Part shown: one piece after another, positions 16,143 through 25,392 of the stretch | Layout: each line of letters begins with the position of its first letter | Position numbering within the stretch: the first letter of the stretch is position 1 | Source of the DNA: RUG572 sp964386385 | GTDB lineage: Bacteria; Verrucomicrobiota; Kiritimatiellia; RFP12; UBA1067 | NCBI GenBank assembly: GCA_964386385.1 | Contig: CAYLRN010000008.1 | Span: forward strand, 1 to 64,000 | DNA length: 64,000 nucleotides | Direction of reading: 5' to 3' | Translations under genes and position numbers: made by a program | The notes under the pieces: generated by a model | The model's database searches: none | What the model was told of the DNA's origin: nothing | Seen by the model: the letters and a program-made list of their open reading frames with translations, nothing else

Positions 16143-17162
16143 ATGAAAATGCTGATAGAGGCATTGAAGAAGTCTGAACGCGGCGAACATCTGGCGGAGG
16201 AGGAGGCTTGCGTTGCGTTCCGCGACGTCCTCGGCGGCGGGGCGGATGCGAATCCGGTCGTTGTGTCCGCATTTCTGACGGCGCTGCAGATGAACGGTCC
16301 GTCGGCGGCGGAAGTGTCGGGCGGCGTCCGCGCCATGCAGGAGGCCTGCGTCCGGCTGACGGCGCCGCCCGGCGCGGTGGACGTGGTGGGGACGGGCGGG
16401 GACGGATTATGCACGTTCAACGTCTCCACCACGGCGGCCATTGTCGCGGCGGGCGCGGGCGCGACTGTCGTGAAGCACGGCAACCGCGCGGCGACGTCGA
16501 AGTGCGGGTCGGCGGACTGCCTGGCGGCGCTTGGCTACGACCTGGCGAAGTCGCCCGCGGACGTCCAGCGCTCGATCGACGAGAACGGCATCGGCTTCTG
16601 CTTCGCGGGCCTCTGCCATGCCGCCATGCGCGTCGCGGCGCCGGTCCGCCGGCTTCTGCCGTACCGGACGATCTTCAACCTTCTCGGTCCGCTCGCCAAC
16701 CCGGCCGGGGTGAGACGCCATGCGCTTGGCGTCTTCGCGCCGGAACTGGTTCCGCTCTACGTCGAGGTGCTGAAGGCGCGCGGGGCGGAACGCGCGCTCG
16801 TCTTCTGCGGGCCGGACGGCCTTGACGAACTTGGGCTTTCCGGCGTTTCACGCGTCGCGGAGCTTTTCGCCGACGGGCGCGTCGCCGAATTCGAGTTCGA
16901 TCCGAAGTCCGTTTTCGGCGAGTATCGTCCAGTTGACGCCATTCGCGGCGGAACGCCGGCGGAGAACGCCAGACTGACGCGCGAGGTCGTCTCCGGCGAA
17001 CGGCGGGACGCATATCGCGACGCGGCCTGCCTCAACGCCGCTGCCGCGCTCGTGGCGGCGGACAGGGCGGCGACCCTCGCAGAGGGCGTGGAGGCGGCGC
17101 GCGGGGCCATCGACGCCGGGGCCGCGCTGGAGAAACTGGAACTGCTTGTCGGAAGGAAATGA
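16143..17162 (+). CDS. trpD: Anthranilate phosphoribosyltransferase
   Basis: 339 residues. Joins anthranilate to PRPP. GTGGDGLCTFNVSTTAA is the PRPP loop, followed by VVKHGNRAATSKCGSADCL (the KHGN...S..GSAD metal and PRPP site) and FNLLGPLANPAGVRRHALGV, all typical. TTGAAAGGAGC precedes the ATG. The stop overlaps trpC (ATGA). Confidence 0.97.
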   Translation: MKMLIEALKKSERGEHLAEEEACVAFRDVLGGGADANPVVVSAFLTALQMNGPSAAEVSGGVRAMQEACVRLTAPPGAVDVVGTGGDGLCTFNVSTTAAIVAAGAGATVVKHGNRAATSKCGSADCLAALGYDLAKSPADVQRSIDENGIGFCFAGLCHAAMRVAAPVRRLLPYRTIFNLLGPLANPAGVRRHALGVFAPELVPLYVEVLKARGAERALVFCGPDGLDELGLSGVSRVAELFADGRVAEFEFDPKSVFGEYRPVDAIRGGTPAENARLTREVVSGERRDAYRDAACLNAAAALVAADRAATLAEGVEAARGAIDAGAALEKLELLVGRK

Positions 17163-17938
17163 AAATGGACGTGCTGGAAGAACTGTGCGCCCGCCGCCGG
17201 GCGGACGCCATCGAAGCCGAAAGGCGAGAGCCGGCGGAGGAACTGCTGCGTCGCATTGCGGACGTTCCGCCGCCTGCGGACTTTTGCGCCGCGTTCGCGG
17301 GCGACGGGCTGAACGTCGTCGCGGAGATAAAGAGGGCGTCGCCGTCGGTCGGGATCATCCGCGCCGATTTCGACCCTGCGGCGCTGGCGCGGGAATACGA
17401 GAAGGGCGGCGCCGCGGCCATTTCCGTCCTATGCGAGCCGCATCGCTTCCTGGGGGGCGACGCTGACCTGCGGGCCGTCCGCCGCGCGACCGCGCTTCCG
17501 CTTCTATACAAGGATTTCGTCACGACGCCGTATCAGGTCCTGCGCGCCCGCGCCTGCGGGGCGGACGCCGTGCTTCTGATCGCGGCTGCCCTGGACGACG
17601 CATCGCTGCGCGGACTTCTCGCCCGCGCGCGTTCGCTCCAGATGGCGGCGCTCGTCGAGACGCACGACGAAACGGAAATTCGTCGGGCGCTCGCCGCGGA
17701 CGCCAGGCTCGTCGGCGTCAACTGCCGCGACCTGCGGACGTTCAGGACGGACCCGGCGCTGGCGGAACGGCTGATTGGGCGAATTCCGCCCGGCGTCGTC
17801 CGCATCGCGGAATCGGGGCTGCGGACGCATGGCGACCTCCTGCGGCTTCGCGCCGCCGGCGCGGACGGCTTTCTCGTCGGCACGGAGCTCATGCGCTCGC
17901 CCTCGCCCGGCGCCCGCCTTTCAGAGCTGCTGAATTGA
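17159..17938 (+). CDS. trpC: Indole-3-glycerol-phosphate synthase
   Basis: 259-residue TIM barrel. VVAEIKRASPSVGII contains the catalytic Lys in the conserved E-K-x-x-SPS stretch; PLLYKDFV supplies a second catalytic Lys; GADAVLLIAA, GVNCRDLRTF and VRIAESGLRTHGD complete the phosphate and product site. Monofunctional: no TrpF domain is fused. trpF, trpB and trpA are not in the window. No terminator hairpin follows; the next promoter starts about 85 bases later. Confidence 0.96.
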   Translation: MKMDVLEELCARRRADAIEAERREPAEELLRRIADVPPPADFCAAFAGDGLNVVAEIKRASPSVGIIRADFDPAALAREYEKGGAAAISVLCEPHRFLGGDADLRAVRRATALPLLYKDFVTTPYQVLRARACGADAVLLIAAALDDASLRGLLARARSLQMAALVETHDETEIRRALAADARLVGVNCRDLRTFRTDPALAERLIGRIPPGVVRIAESGLRTHGDLLRLRAAGADGFLVGTELMRSPSPGARLSELLN

Positions 17939-17982
17939 TGCACTTGAAAGCGGCCGCCTGATCCGTGCGGGCGTGTGTCCTC

Positions 17983-18006
17983 GGTTCAGTATACGATGCG
18001 CTTTTC
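17983..18006 (+). repeat. Copy 2 of the 24-base upstream element
   Basis: Same as the element at 5316-5339 except for two transitions. It ends 42 bases before the -10 box of the secreted-protein gene at 18099, the same relative position as copy 1. Confidence 0.6.
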
Positions 18007-18023
18007 AGTCCGATGCCAGGGGC

Positions 18024-18053
18024 TTGACGGGAGAAAAAAAAATGGGTTATAAT
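18024..18053 (+). promoter_or_regulatory. Promoter with A9 tract in the spacer
   Basis: TTGACG (18024-18029), an 18-base spacer holding nine consecutive As (18034-18042), then TATAAT (18048-18053). Gain or loss of one A would move the spacer to 19 or 17 bases and change strength. Confidence 0.8.
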
Positions 18054-18098
18054 TGCCACCGCTAAATCATATTGGAAGATTCATGAAAGGCGGTAAGC

Positions 18099-21008
18099 AT
18101 GAAAGCGTTTTCAACGTTCATCGCGGCCTGTTTGTGCGCCGGCGCATGGGCCGAACTGCCGGAGTCCGAGCTGCCGGCGCCCGAACTGTCGGTGACCGGC
18201 TACATCAACGGGACGATGAACGTCGTCGTGAAGGCGACGGGCGTGTCGCATGAAATCGAGATGAAGGGGCCGGGCGATTCGGACTGGTCCGCGGTCGCGT
18301 TCAAGTGCGACGGCGACATGGCCGCGCTCGCCGGCAATCCCACGCCGATCCGGTTCTACTACCTTCCGACGAACTACGTGGGCGAGGCGTCGTTTCGCGT
18401 CCGCGCCGTCACGAACGGGACCGTTTCCGCCTGGACGGACTGCGGAACGCACAGGGCCACGCTGAACGCGACAGGCACGCTGATCAGCAGCGCGGCGGCA
18501 GGCGCCGATGGCGTCTACTCCCCGCTCAACGCCGTGGACGGACGCCTAAAGACGTTCTGCGACTTCACGAGCGATTCCGGCAACGACAAGTGGGTCGGCC
18601 AGCTCTACGACTCCGACGTCGCGATCAAGGCGATTCGCTTCCTCCCGCGCCGCAACCTCATCTACTCCCGCTACCAGGGAAGCTACTTCCAGGCGGCCTC
18701 CGACGCGAGCTTTTCCGATGCGACGAACGTCTACCAGGTCTCCTGGTCGTACGTCAACGGCCCGTCTATCGTGGAGGTTCCGCTCGACCCGCCCGTCAGC
18801 GCCCGCGCGTTCCGCCACTGGAAGGAAAAGGGCGGATACGAGCAGACCGCCGAACTTGAGTTCATCCCCGTCGAAATGCCGCTCAAGCCCGACGTGTCGG
18901 TCGTTCCCGACGACCTCACCAACTTCAACGCCGCCGTCTCCGTCTCCTTCCCGCCGAGTCTGCTGTGCTCCTCCTTCCGCATCGAGCGCGCGCACCACAA
19001 GGTGGGGCCGTGGACGGCGATGACGGAGTGGACTGCCCCGGTGGACGCCGCGCCTTTCACCGACACGTCCCTCCACGTCGGCGTCCCCGTCCACTACCGC
19101 GTGGCGGCCGTCACGCAGCATCCCGACTGGGCCGGCGATGTCGTCCATTCCGCCGTTTCGACCTATATCCGCCTGCGCCGCCTGGACCGCGCGTGGTCGG
19201 ACGAGACGAAGCTTCTTGACGGGCTGACGCTGATGACGCAGACGAACGGCGTCGCGAACGCGGGGCAGTACTCCCTTGCGTTCGACGGCAGGACGGACAC
19301 GAAGCCGGACACCTATGCGGCACACAACGCGGACGGCCCCGTCGGGCTCGACTTCGGCCGGAACGTCTGGGTTGGCGGCTTCGGCTACGTCTGCCGCAAC
19401 GACAGCTACTGCTTCAGGCGCATCAGGTTCGCCGCGCTCTACTCCGCGTCCGGCGAGGACGCGGAGCTTCTCGACAAGGTCCAGCGTTCGTCCAACGTGG
19501 AGCGCTACTCGCAGGATACCACGTTCTACTACCAGTCCGCCACCAGCTGCCCGGCCGCCGGCGCGCGCTGCTGGTTCCTCTACGGCAACGGCTTCGAGAG
19601 TGGCCTTGGCGGATTCTACGGCAACGTGGCGGAGCTCGCGTTCTTCGGATGGACGCAGGAAGACATCGACGCGGCGCCGGTACTGGGGACGCCCGGCGCT
19701 CCGTCGTTCGTCCGCGGCGACAAGTCCGTGACGCTTGCGTGGGACTCCGCGCTCCACGCCTCCTCATACGCCGTGCAGCGGCGCGTTCGCGGGACGGAGG
19801 AGTGGGAAACGCGCGCGGAGGGCCTGACGGAGACGTCGTACGTGGACGCGGTCGAATCGGACGCGGACACGCTTGCGTACGAATACCGCGTGGTGGCGGA
19901 CGGCGGCGAACTCGGCACGGCGGCCTCCGACGTCGCGACGTTCTTCCACTACCGCCTTGCGGACGGCACGGGCCTGCGGGCCGCCGCCTGGTGGCCCTAC
20001 TCGCGCACGTCGTGCGAGATGGACCAGCTGTCCAACGTGGCGGCGCGCGGCGTCGAGGCGGTCGACTTCGCCGCGCCGGCAGGCGCGGAGCTCGTGCCGG
20101 GCGTGACGGAAGGCGTCAAGTTCGTGTGGACGGGCAAGGTGGTGTGCCCGGCGGACGGCACGTACACCTTCCGTCTCGACGCGGACGCCGGCGGATGCGT
20201 GCGCGTGGACGGCAACAACACCGTCAACGACGCGACGGCGACGCCGCCGAGCGGCGCGATCACGCTGAAGGCGGGCGAACACGCGATTCGCGTGGAATAC
20301 CTCTGCACGGGAACGGCCGGGACGCGGAAGTGCCGGCTCCTCTGGTCCGGGCCGATGGTCGAGGAGGCGGTGCCGGCCTCGCAGCTTCTGCCGGACGACG
20401 AGATTGCGCGTCCGGCGGTGGACGGATGGGACGTGGACGTGTTCGGGCAGAACCGCTGCAACTTCTTCGAGAAGGCGGGCGAGGGCGTCTACCGCTTCAC
20501 GACCGGATGCTCGTCCTGGACGACGCTCAAGTCCGGCAACTACCAGTTCATGAGCCGTCCGTGGTCCGGCAACTTCGACTTCTCCGCGACGATCTACGCG
20601 AAGGACTACGGACACATTGGACTGATGGTGCGCGACGCCGAAGGCCACGCCTACTTCCCGCATACGCTCAACCAGTGGAACGTCATGTACTTCGGTCTTT
20701 GGGGCATTCCGTCGGGCGAGACGAATCGCAGGTCGCTTGCGGACAACGTGCAGATGGCGTCTAACATCGAGCGCACTTACATCCGCCTCACGCGGATCGG
20801 GTCGCTGTTCACGGTCTACACGCGGAAGACTGCGGACGGCGAATGGGTCGAGCAGACCTCCTGGACGGACGCCGGCTTCCCGCGCGAGACGTGGATCGGC
20901 GTCGCCACCACGGCGTGGACGGGGAGCAGCGTCAACCTCTTCACCGTCGAGGCGTCGGACGTCGAACTCAAGGCGTACATGCAGCCGACCGTTCTGATAT
21001 TCCGCTGA
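18099..21008 (+). CDS. Large secreted protein with FN3, PA14 and LamG-like domains
   Basis: 969 residues with a signal peptide (MKAFSTFIAACLCAGAWA). Two discoidin-like segments with repeated W/Y blocks (about 130-260 and 360-520) alternate with two fibronectin type III-like modules (about 262-350 and 530-620). A PA14-type sugar-binding module follows (about 625-770: TYTFRLDADAGGCVRVDG, GEHAIRVEYLC, RLLWSGP). The last ~190 residues look like a concanavalin-type fold (FSATIYAKDYGHIGLMVRDA), and the chain ends QPTVLIFR. Binding rather than catalysis is suggested. GAAAGGCGG lies before the ATG. Its own promoter carries an A9 spacer. Confidence 0.8.
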   Translation: MKAFSTFIAACLCAGAWAELPESELPAPELSVTGYINGTMNVVVKATGVSHEIEMKGPGDSDWSAVAFKCDGDMAALAGNPTPIRFYYLPTNYVGEASFRVRAVTNGTVSAWTDCGTHRATLNATGTLISSAAAGADGVYSPLNAVDGRLKTFCDFTSDSGNDKWVGQLYDSDVAIKAIRFLPRRNLIYSRYQGSYFQAASDASFSDATNVYQVSWSYVNGPSIVEVPLDPPVSARAFRHWKEKGGYEQTAELEFIPVEMPLKPDVSVVPDDLTNFNAAVSVSFPPSLLCSSFRIERAHHKVGPWTAMTEWTAPVDAAPFTDTSLHVGVPVHYRVAAVTQHPDWAGDVVHSAVSTYIRLRRLDRAWSDETKLLDGLTLMTQTNGVANAGQYSLAFDGRTDTKPDTYAAHNADGPVGLDFGRNVWVGGFGYVCRNDSYCFRRIRFAALYSASGEDAELLDKVQRSSNVERYSQDTTFYYQSATSCPAAGARCWFLYGNGFESGLGGFYGNVAELAFFGWTQEDIDAAPVLGTPGAPSFVRGDKSVTLAWDSALHASSYAVQRRVRGTEEWETRAEGLTETSYVDAVESDADTLAYEYRVVADGGELGTAASDVATFFHYRLADGTGLRAAAWWPYSRTSCEMDQLSNVAARGVEAVDFAAPAGAELVPGVTEGVKFVWTGKVVCPADGTYTFRLDADAGGCVRVDGNNTVNDATATPPSGAITLKAGEHAIRVEYLCTGTAGTRKCRLLWSGPMVEEAVPASQLLPDDEIARPAVDGWDVDVFGQNRCNFFEKAGEGVYRFTTGCSSWTTLKSGNYQFMSRPWSGNFDFSATIYAKDYGHIGLMVRDAEGHAYFPHTLNQWNVMYFGLWGIPSGETNRRSLADNVQMASNIERTYIRLTRIGSLFTVYTRKTADGEWVEQTSWTDAGFPRETWIGVATTAWTGSSVNLFTVEASDVELKAYMQPTVLIFR

Positions 21009-21015
21009 ACAGCCG

Positions 21016-21039
21016 CCACTTAACCACTTAACCACTTAA
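21016..21039. repeat. Three tandem copies of CCACTTAA
   Basis: Eight-base unit repeated three times exactly, ending 10 bases before the TGGTATAAT of the SPFH gene, so it spans the -35 region. Could be a repressor site or a harmless tandem repeat. Confidence 0.6.
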
Positions 21040-21048
21040 TCTCCATTA

Positions 21049-21057
21049 TGGTATAAT
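21049..21057 (+). promoter_or_regulatory. Extended -10 promoter of the SPFH gene
   Basis: TGGTATAAT, 40 bases before the ATG. TTAACC 18 bases upstream is a possible weak -35 embedded in the CCACTTAA repeats. Confidence 0.7.
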
Positions 21058-21097
21058 CGCGTTCCATTGAACTCAACAACCACGAAAGAGGTTTCCC

Positions 21098-22024
21098 ATG
21101 GAACTGCCGCTCCTGTTCTTCGCAATTGTCGCGATCATTGTCTTTGTGGCCATCGTCAAGACGGCCGTCATCGTGCCGCAGAAGACGGCGTACATCGTCG
21201 AACGGCTGGGCAAGTACCGCACGACCCTTGAGGCCGGCTTCCACATCCTCGTGCCGTTCTTCGACAGGATCGCCTACCGCCACACGCTCAAGGAACAGGC
21301 CATCGACGTGCCGCCGCAGGAGTGCATCACGAAGGACAACATCGCCGTCTCCGTCGACGGCATCCTCTACATGCAGGTGATGGACCCGGTCAAGGCCTCC
21401 TACGGCATCGGCAACTACCTCTTCGCCACCACGCAGCTCGCCCAGACGACCATGCGTTCCGAAATGGGCAAGCTCGACCTCGACCGCTCGTTCGAGGAGC
21501 GCATGGCCATCAACCAGGCCATCGTCAACGCCGTCGACAAGGCGTCCGACCCCTGGGGCATAAAGGTCACGCGCTACGAGATCAAGAACATCACGCCGCC
21601 GCGCACGATCCGCGACGCGATGGAGAAGCAGATGCGCGCCGAGCGCGAAAAGCGCGCGATGATCGCCGAGTCCGAGGGCGAACGCCAGGCGAAGATCAAC
21701 CGCGCCGAGGGCGAGCGCCAGGAGGCGATCGCGCTTTCCGAGGGCGAGCGCATGCGCCGCATCAACGAGGCCGAGGGCCGCGCCAAGGAGATCCTGCTCG
21801 TCGCCGAGGCCCAGGCCGCCGGCATCCAGAAGGTGGCCGACGCCATCAACGAGAAGGGCGGCCTTGAGTCCGTCAACATGCAGCTCGCCCAGCAGTATCT
21901 GCAGCAGTTCGGAAATCTCGCGAAGACGAACAACACGATGATCATCCCAAGCGACCTCGCGAACGTGGCGGGCGTCCTCAAGGCCTGCACGTCCATCGTC
22001 AAGAGCGCGACCGCAGTCGCCTGA
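21098..22024 (+). CDS. SPFH/band 7 membrane protein (QmcA/stomatin type)
   Basis: 308 residues. One N-terminal membrane helix (about 4-27), then a band 7 domain (VPQKTAYIVERLGKYRTTLE, GFHILVPFFDRIAYRH, IDVPPQECITKDNIAVSVDG), then a long charged coiled coil built of AEGERQ repeats (about 195-255), and a C-terminal segment. Stomatin/QmcA proteins form membrane rings that organise lipid domains and proteases, usually with an NfeD partner; an NfeD-like gene is at 50806, not adjacent. GAAAGAGG lies before the ATG. Confidence 0.93.
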   Translation: MELPLLFFAIVAIIVFVAIVKTAVIVPQKTAYIVERLGKYRTTLEAGFHILVPFFDRIAYRHTLKEQAIDVPPQECITKDNIAVSVDGILYMQVMDPVKASYGIGNYLFATTQLAQTTMRSEMGKLDLDRSFEERMAINQAIVNAVDKASDPWGIKVTRYEIKNITPPRTIRDAMEKQMRAEREKRAMIAESEGERQAKINRAEGERQEAIALSEGERMRRINEAEGRAKEILLVAEAQAAGIQKVADAINEKGGLESVNMQLAQQYLQQFGNLAKTNNTMIIPSDLANVAGVLKACTSIVKSATAVA

Positions 22025-22074
22025 CCTCCGCCGGCCCGCATCGTCCCATCGTCATCCCGAACGGATTCCCCGCC

Positions 22075-25000
22075 ATGCAGTTTCGTTTCGCCTTACTCGT
22101 CTCCGCGTTGTCCCTCGCGCTCGGCGCGCGGGCGGACCTCCAGATCGTCTCGCCGCGCTGCGAGGGCGCGGTGAACCCCGTCGGCGTAGTGCGCCGCGCC
22201 CCGCGCTTCACGTGGGCGCTGCGCGGCGACGAGTCAGGAGTCCGTCCCGTCGGCGCGGAACTGCGCCTTGCGGCCAGCCACGACGACCTGTCCGACGACG
22301 ACCGCCTCGTCTGGTCCGCGCGCTCGTCCGACTGCTTCTCCTGCACGTACGACGGCCCTCCGCTGAAGTCGGGAACGCCGTACTGGTGGCAGGTGCGCCT
22401 CGTCGGCGAGGACGGCACGGCGGCGACGCCGTGGTCTGCCAAGTGGCGCTTCGTTCTCGCCCGCATGACGGACGAGTGGGATGGTGCGCAGTGGATAGGC
22501 GAGCGTCCTGTCGGAGTGCGCTGGACGGACTTCGACTACCAGGTGAAGGTCTCGCAGATGAAGAGGGCGTTCGGCCTATGGTTCCGCGCCTCGCCGGTCG
22601 CGGGGGCGAAGACGGGCGACTGCGACGGCTACATGTGGCAGCTCAACGTCGAGGAGGCGGAGCCGCGCCTGCGTCCGCACGTCTTCAAGGGCGGACGTCT
22701 CCTGAACGTCCTGCCGTCCGTCTCCCTCGGAAAGTTCTTCCCCGGCGGCTTCGACGCGGCCACGAACCACGTCGTGAAGGTCTCCGCGCGCGGGGAGGAG
22801 ATCAAGACCTGGATCGACGGCGTCCTCGTGGACGCCAGACGCGACGCGACGTTCGCCGCAGGAACGGTCGGCGTCCGCGCCGCCTCCGGCGAGGAGGCTC
22901 TTGTCTCAGAACTGACCGTCGCCGCGCCGGACGGCCGGCAGATGCTCGTGGACCGCTTCCGCGGGCACTTCATGCCGGCGTTCCACAAGCCGTCCTTGCG
23001 CGGCGACAGGCTGCTCGTCGCGGGCGGCACCCGCCTGCACCCCGGCGTCCTCCCCAAGAACGCGCCGCGCCTTCGCAAGACGTTCACCCTGCCGGCGAAG
23101 GAAATCCGCTCGGCCGTCGCGACTGCGACCGGACTTGGCTTCTACGAGCTCTGGCTCAACGGCGCGAAGGCCGATCCGACGCGCGTCCTCGCCCCCGGAA
23201 TGTCGGGGCGCGGCGGTGCGCTCGTCGACACGTACGACGTCACCGCGCAGCTGAAGTCCGGCGCCGCCAACACCGTAGGCTTTTGGCTGGCTGCCGGATA
23301 CTCCGACGACTTTTCGCGCTACGGCTGGCACTGGCTGAAGACGAAGCGCGCGATCCTCCACCTCGCAATCGACTACGCCGACGGCACGCGCGACGTCGTG
23401 AAGACGGACGGCACGTGGGAACTCTCCTCCGGCAGCGAAATCACGCGCGCCAGCATCTACCACGGCGAGACGATAGACGCCGCGCTTGCGGACTCCGCCT
23501 GGTGCACTCCGCAGGGGAAGTCCGACGGCTGGACGCCCGCGCAGGTCTGCGCCGACGACGCGCCCGCGCTCATCCCCAACGACGCTCCGCCCGTGCGCCG
23601 GCTCTCCCCGCTCAACCCCATCGCCATCACCGAGCCGAAGCCGGGGGTGTTCGTGGCCGACTTCGGGCAGAACCGCGCCGGATTCGTCGAAGTCCGCGCC
23701 AGGGGGCCGAAGGGGACGAAGATCCGCCTCCACACGAGCGAACTCCTCGGCAAGGACGGCAACATAGACTACTGGACAAACGGCGCGGCAGAGTCTACCG
23801 ACGAGTTCATCCTCGCCGGCACGGGCTCCGTCGAGACGTTCATGCCGCGCTTCACCTACCACGGCTTCCAGTTCGTCGAGATCACCGGCTGGCCCGGCCG
23901 CCCGACGGCGGACGACCTCGTTGCCTGGGCCGTCCACGCCGACGTCGAACCCGCCGGCAACTTCCTTACGTCTGACCTGACGCTGAAGATGTTCGTGAAC
24001 GCCGCCAACTGGTCCATGCTCTCCAACTTCATGAGCTATCCCACCGACTGCTGCATGCGCGGCGAGCGCACTCCCTGCCAGATGGACTCGCAGGCCTACG
24101 AGGACGCCGCCCTCGCCTGGTTCAAGGCGACACGCTACTACGAGAAGTGGCTGGACGACATTCGCGGCGGACGCGGCAACCCCGACTGGACGGGCGACTC
24201 CGTCACGCTCGTCGACCGGCTCTACCGCGCCACGAGCGACGTCCGCATTCTCGCCGAGCGTTACGACGACATGAAGGCGCAGGTGGACGAGGACGCGAAA
24301 AGGTGGCCGGACCTCATCTGCCAGTCCGGCTTCGGCGACTGGTGCGCCCCGAACGACGGCACGTGGAAGGGCTTCTTCAACGACGTCGAGATCGTCAACA
24401 CGTCCATCTTCTGCGAAATGTGCCGCATCGTCGCGGACGCGGCCGGAGTTCTCGGCAAGGCGGAGGACGCTGCGGCCTACCGCGCGTTGCATGAAAAGGC
24501 GAAAGCCGCGTTCCACGCGAAGTTCTACAACGCGGCGTCGGCGTCCTACGGCGACGGGTCGCAGACGACGTCCGTCCTGCCGCTGGCGTTCGACGTCGTG
24601 CCGAAGCCCCTGCGCGCGGACGTCACGGCGCAGCTGCTGCGGCGTCTGCGCGGAAAGGACGGCGGCAAGGTGGACGTGGGCATCTACGGAATGCGCTACC
24701 TCGGCGACGTCCTGTGCGACGCCGGCGCGGCGGACGACTTCGTCCACGCGATGACCCAGCCGGAGTACCCCGGCTTCGGATTCATGTTCGCGAACGACGC
24801 GACGACCCTCTGGGAGCAGTGGACGTTCAGGAGCGGCATGAACACGCACAACCACGCGATGTTCTCCGGCGCCCTGAGCTCGCTCATGTCGCGCCTCGCC
24901 GGCATCCGCGCCGCGAAGCCGGGCTACGCGGAGGTGGAGATCCGTCCGTCGATTCCGAAGTCCCTCTCCTTCGTCGACGCATACCACGACACGCCCCGCG

Positions 25001-25149
25001 GCCGCGTGGCGGCGCGCTGGGAGCGGAAGGGCGGAGAAATCGTCTTCACCCTGGAGCGTCCGCCTCTCACGCCCACGACGCTCGTGCCGCCCGGCCGCGC
25101 GTCCGTCGCCGTTCCCGCCGGCGTCTCGCGTTTCACGTTCCCGGAATGA
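22075..25149 (+). CDS. Secreted GH78-type alpha-L-rhamnosidase
   Basis: 1024 residues, signal peptide MQFRFALLVSALSLALGARA. Begins with the GH78 N-terminal fold (QIVSPRCEGAVNPVGVVRRA, YWWQVRLVGEDG), carries an inserted jelly-roll-like block (about 140-305, GLWFRASPVAG to VDRFRGHF), then the rhamnosidase beta domains (FYELWLNGAKADPTRVLAPG). The catalytic barrel (about 640-940) has TDCCMRGERTPCQMDSQA in place of the usual DCPxRxERxGWxGD motif; the Asp, Glu-Arg and Asp residues remain but the tryptophan and several neighbours differ. Likely removes rhamnose from plant or bacterial glycans. Confidence 0.85.
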   Translation: MQFRFALLVSALSLALGARADLQIVSPRCEGAVNPVGVVRRAPRFTWALRGDESGVRPVGAELRLAASHDDLSDDDRLVWSARSSDCFSCTYDGPPLKSGTPYWWQVRLVGEDGTAATPWSAKWRFVLARMTDEWDGAQWIGERPVGVRWTDFDYQVKVSQMKRAFGLWFRASPVAGAKTGDCDGYMWQLNVEEAEPRLRPHVFKGGRLLNVLPSVSLGKFFPGGFDAATNHVVKVSARGEEIKTWIDGVLVDARRDATFAAGTVGVRAASGEEALVSELTVAAPDGRQMLVDRFRGHFMPAFHKPSLRGDRLLVAGGTRLHPGVLPKNAPRLRKTFTLPAKEIRSAVATATGLGFYELWLNGAKADPTRVLAPGMSGRGGALVDTYDVTAQLKSGAANTVGFWLAAGYSDDFSRYGWHWLKTKRAILHLAIDYADGTRDVVKTDGTWELSSGSEITRASIYHGETIDAALADSAWCTPQGKSDGWTPAQVCADDAPALIPNDAPPVRRLSPLNPIAITEPKPGVFVADFGQNRAGFVEVRARGPKGTKIRLHTSELLGKDGNIDYWTNGAAESTDEFILAGTGSVETFMPRFTYHGFQFVEITGWPGRPTADDLVAWAVHADVEPAGNFLTSDLTLKMFVNAANWSMLSNFMSYPTDCCMRGERTPCQMDSQAYEDAALAWFKATRYYEKWLDDIRGGRGNPDWTGDSVTLVDRLYRATSDVRILAERYDDMKAQVDEDAKRWPDLICQSGFGDWCAPNDGTWKGFFNDVEIVNTSIFCEMCRIVADAAGVLGKAEDAAAYRALHEKAKAAFHAKFYNAASASYGDGSQTTSVLPLAFDVVPKPLRADVTAQLLRRLRGKDGGKVDVGIYGMRYLGDVLCDAGAADDFVHAMTQPEYPGFGFMFANDATTLWEQWTFRSGMNTHNHAMFSGALSSLMSRLAGIRAAKPGYAEVEIRPSIPKSLSFVDAYHDTPRGRVAARWERKGGEIVFTLERPPLTPTTLVPPGRASVAVPAGVSRFTFPE

Positions 25150-25349
25150 ACATGAAGAGAGCATCGAAGAAATCGTCCAAGGTCCTTGAACTTTTCGCCG
25201 GCGCCGGCGGTCTCGCGCTCGGAATCGAGAGGGCGGGGTTCGGCGCGGTCGGACTGGTCGAAGTGGACAGGGACGCCGCCTCCACCCTGCGCCTGAACCG
25301 TCCGAAATGGCGGGTTGTCGTGCAGGTCGAAAGAGGACGGTGCCCATGA
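25146..25349 (+). pseudogene. N-terminal stub of a C5 cytosine DNA methyltransferase
   Basis: 67 codons beginning MNMKRASKKSSKVLELFAGA. Motif I (ELFAGAGGLALGIERAGF) and motif II (GLVEVDRDAASTLRLNRP) of Dcm-like enzymes are clear, then the frame loses similarity and stops. The PC, ENV and target-recognition motifs are absent. It overlaps the stop of the rhamnosidase gene. Most likely the remnant of an older restriction-modification gene cut when the polysaccharide locus was inserted or rearranged; an intact, only distantly similar C5 methyltransferase is at 45058. Confidence 0.8.
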
Positions 25350-25392
25350 GGGGGATGGCGTTCGTATTGAAGAGGCTCTGCATCAGAAGACG
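25350..25392 (+). other. Junction between methyltransferase stub and glycosyltransferase
   Basis: Forty-three bases that encode nothing recognisable; a 16-codon ATG frame here ends on the start of the next gene (ATGA) but has no convincing ribosome site. Marks the breakpoint where the methyltransferase reading frame ends. Confidence 0.4.

Noticed and set aside
22906..25383. Very long open frame on the minus strand opposite the GH78 gene
   Set aside because: GC-rich codon use leaves antisense frames open; no protein-like motifs, no ribosome site, and the plus strand has clear GH78 homology.
25350..25392. 16-codon frame MRGMAFVLKR... at the methyltransferase/GT2 junction
   Set aside because: No ribosome site or conservation evidence; treated as junction sequence.
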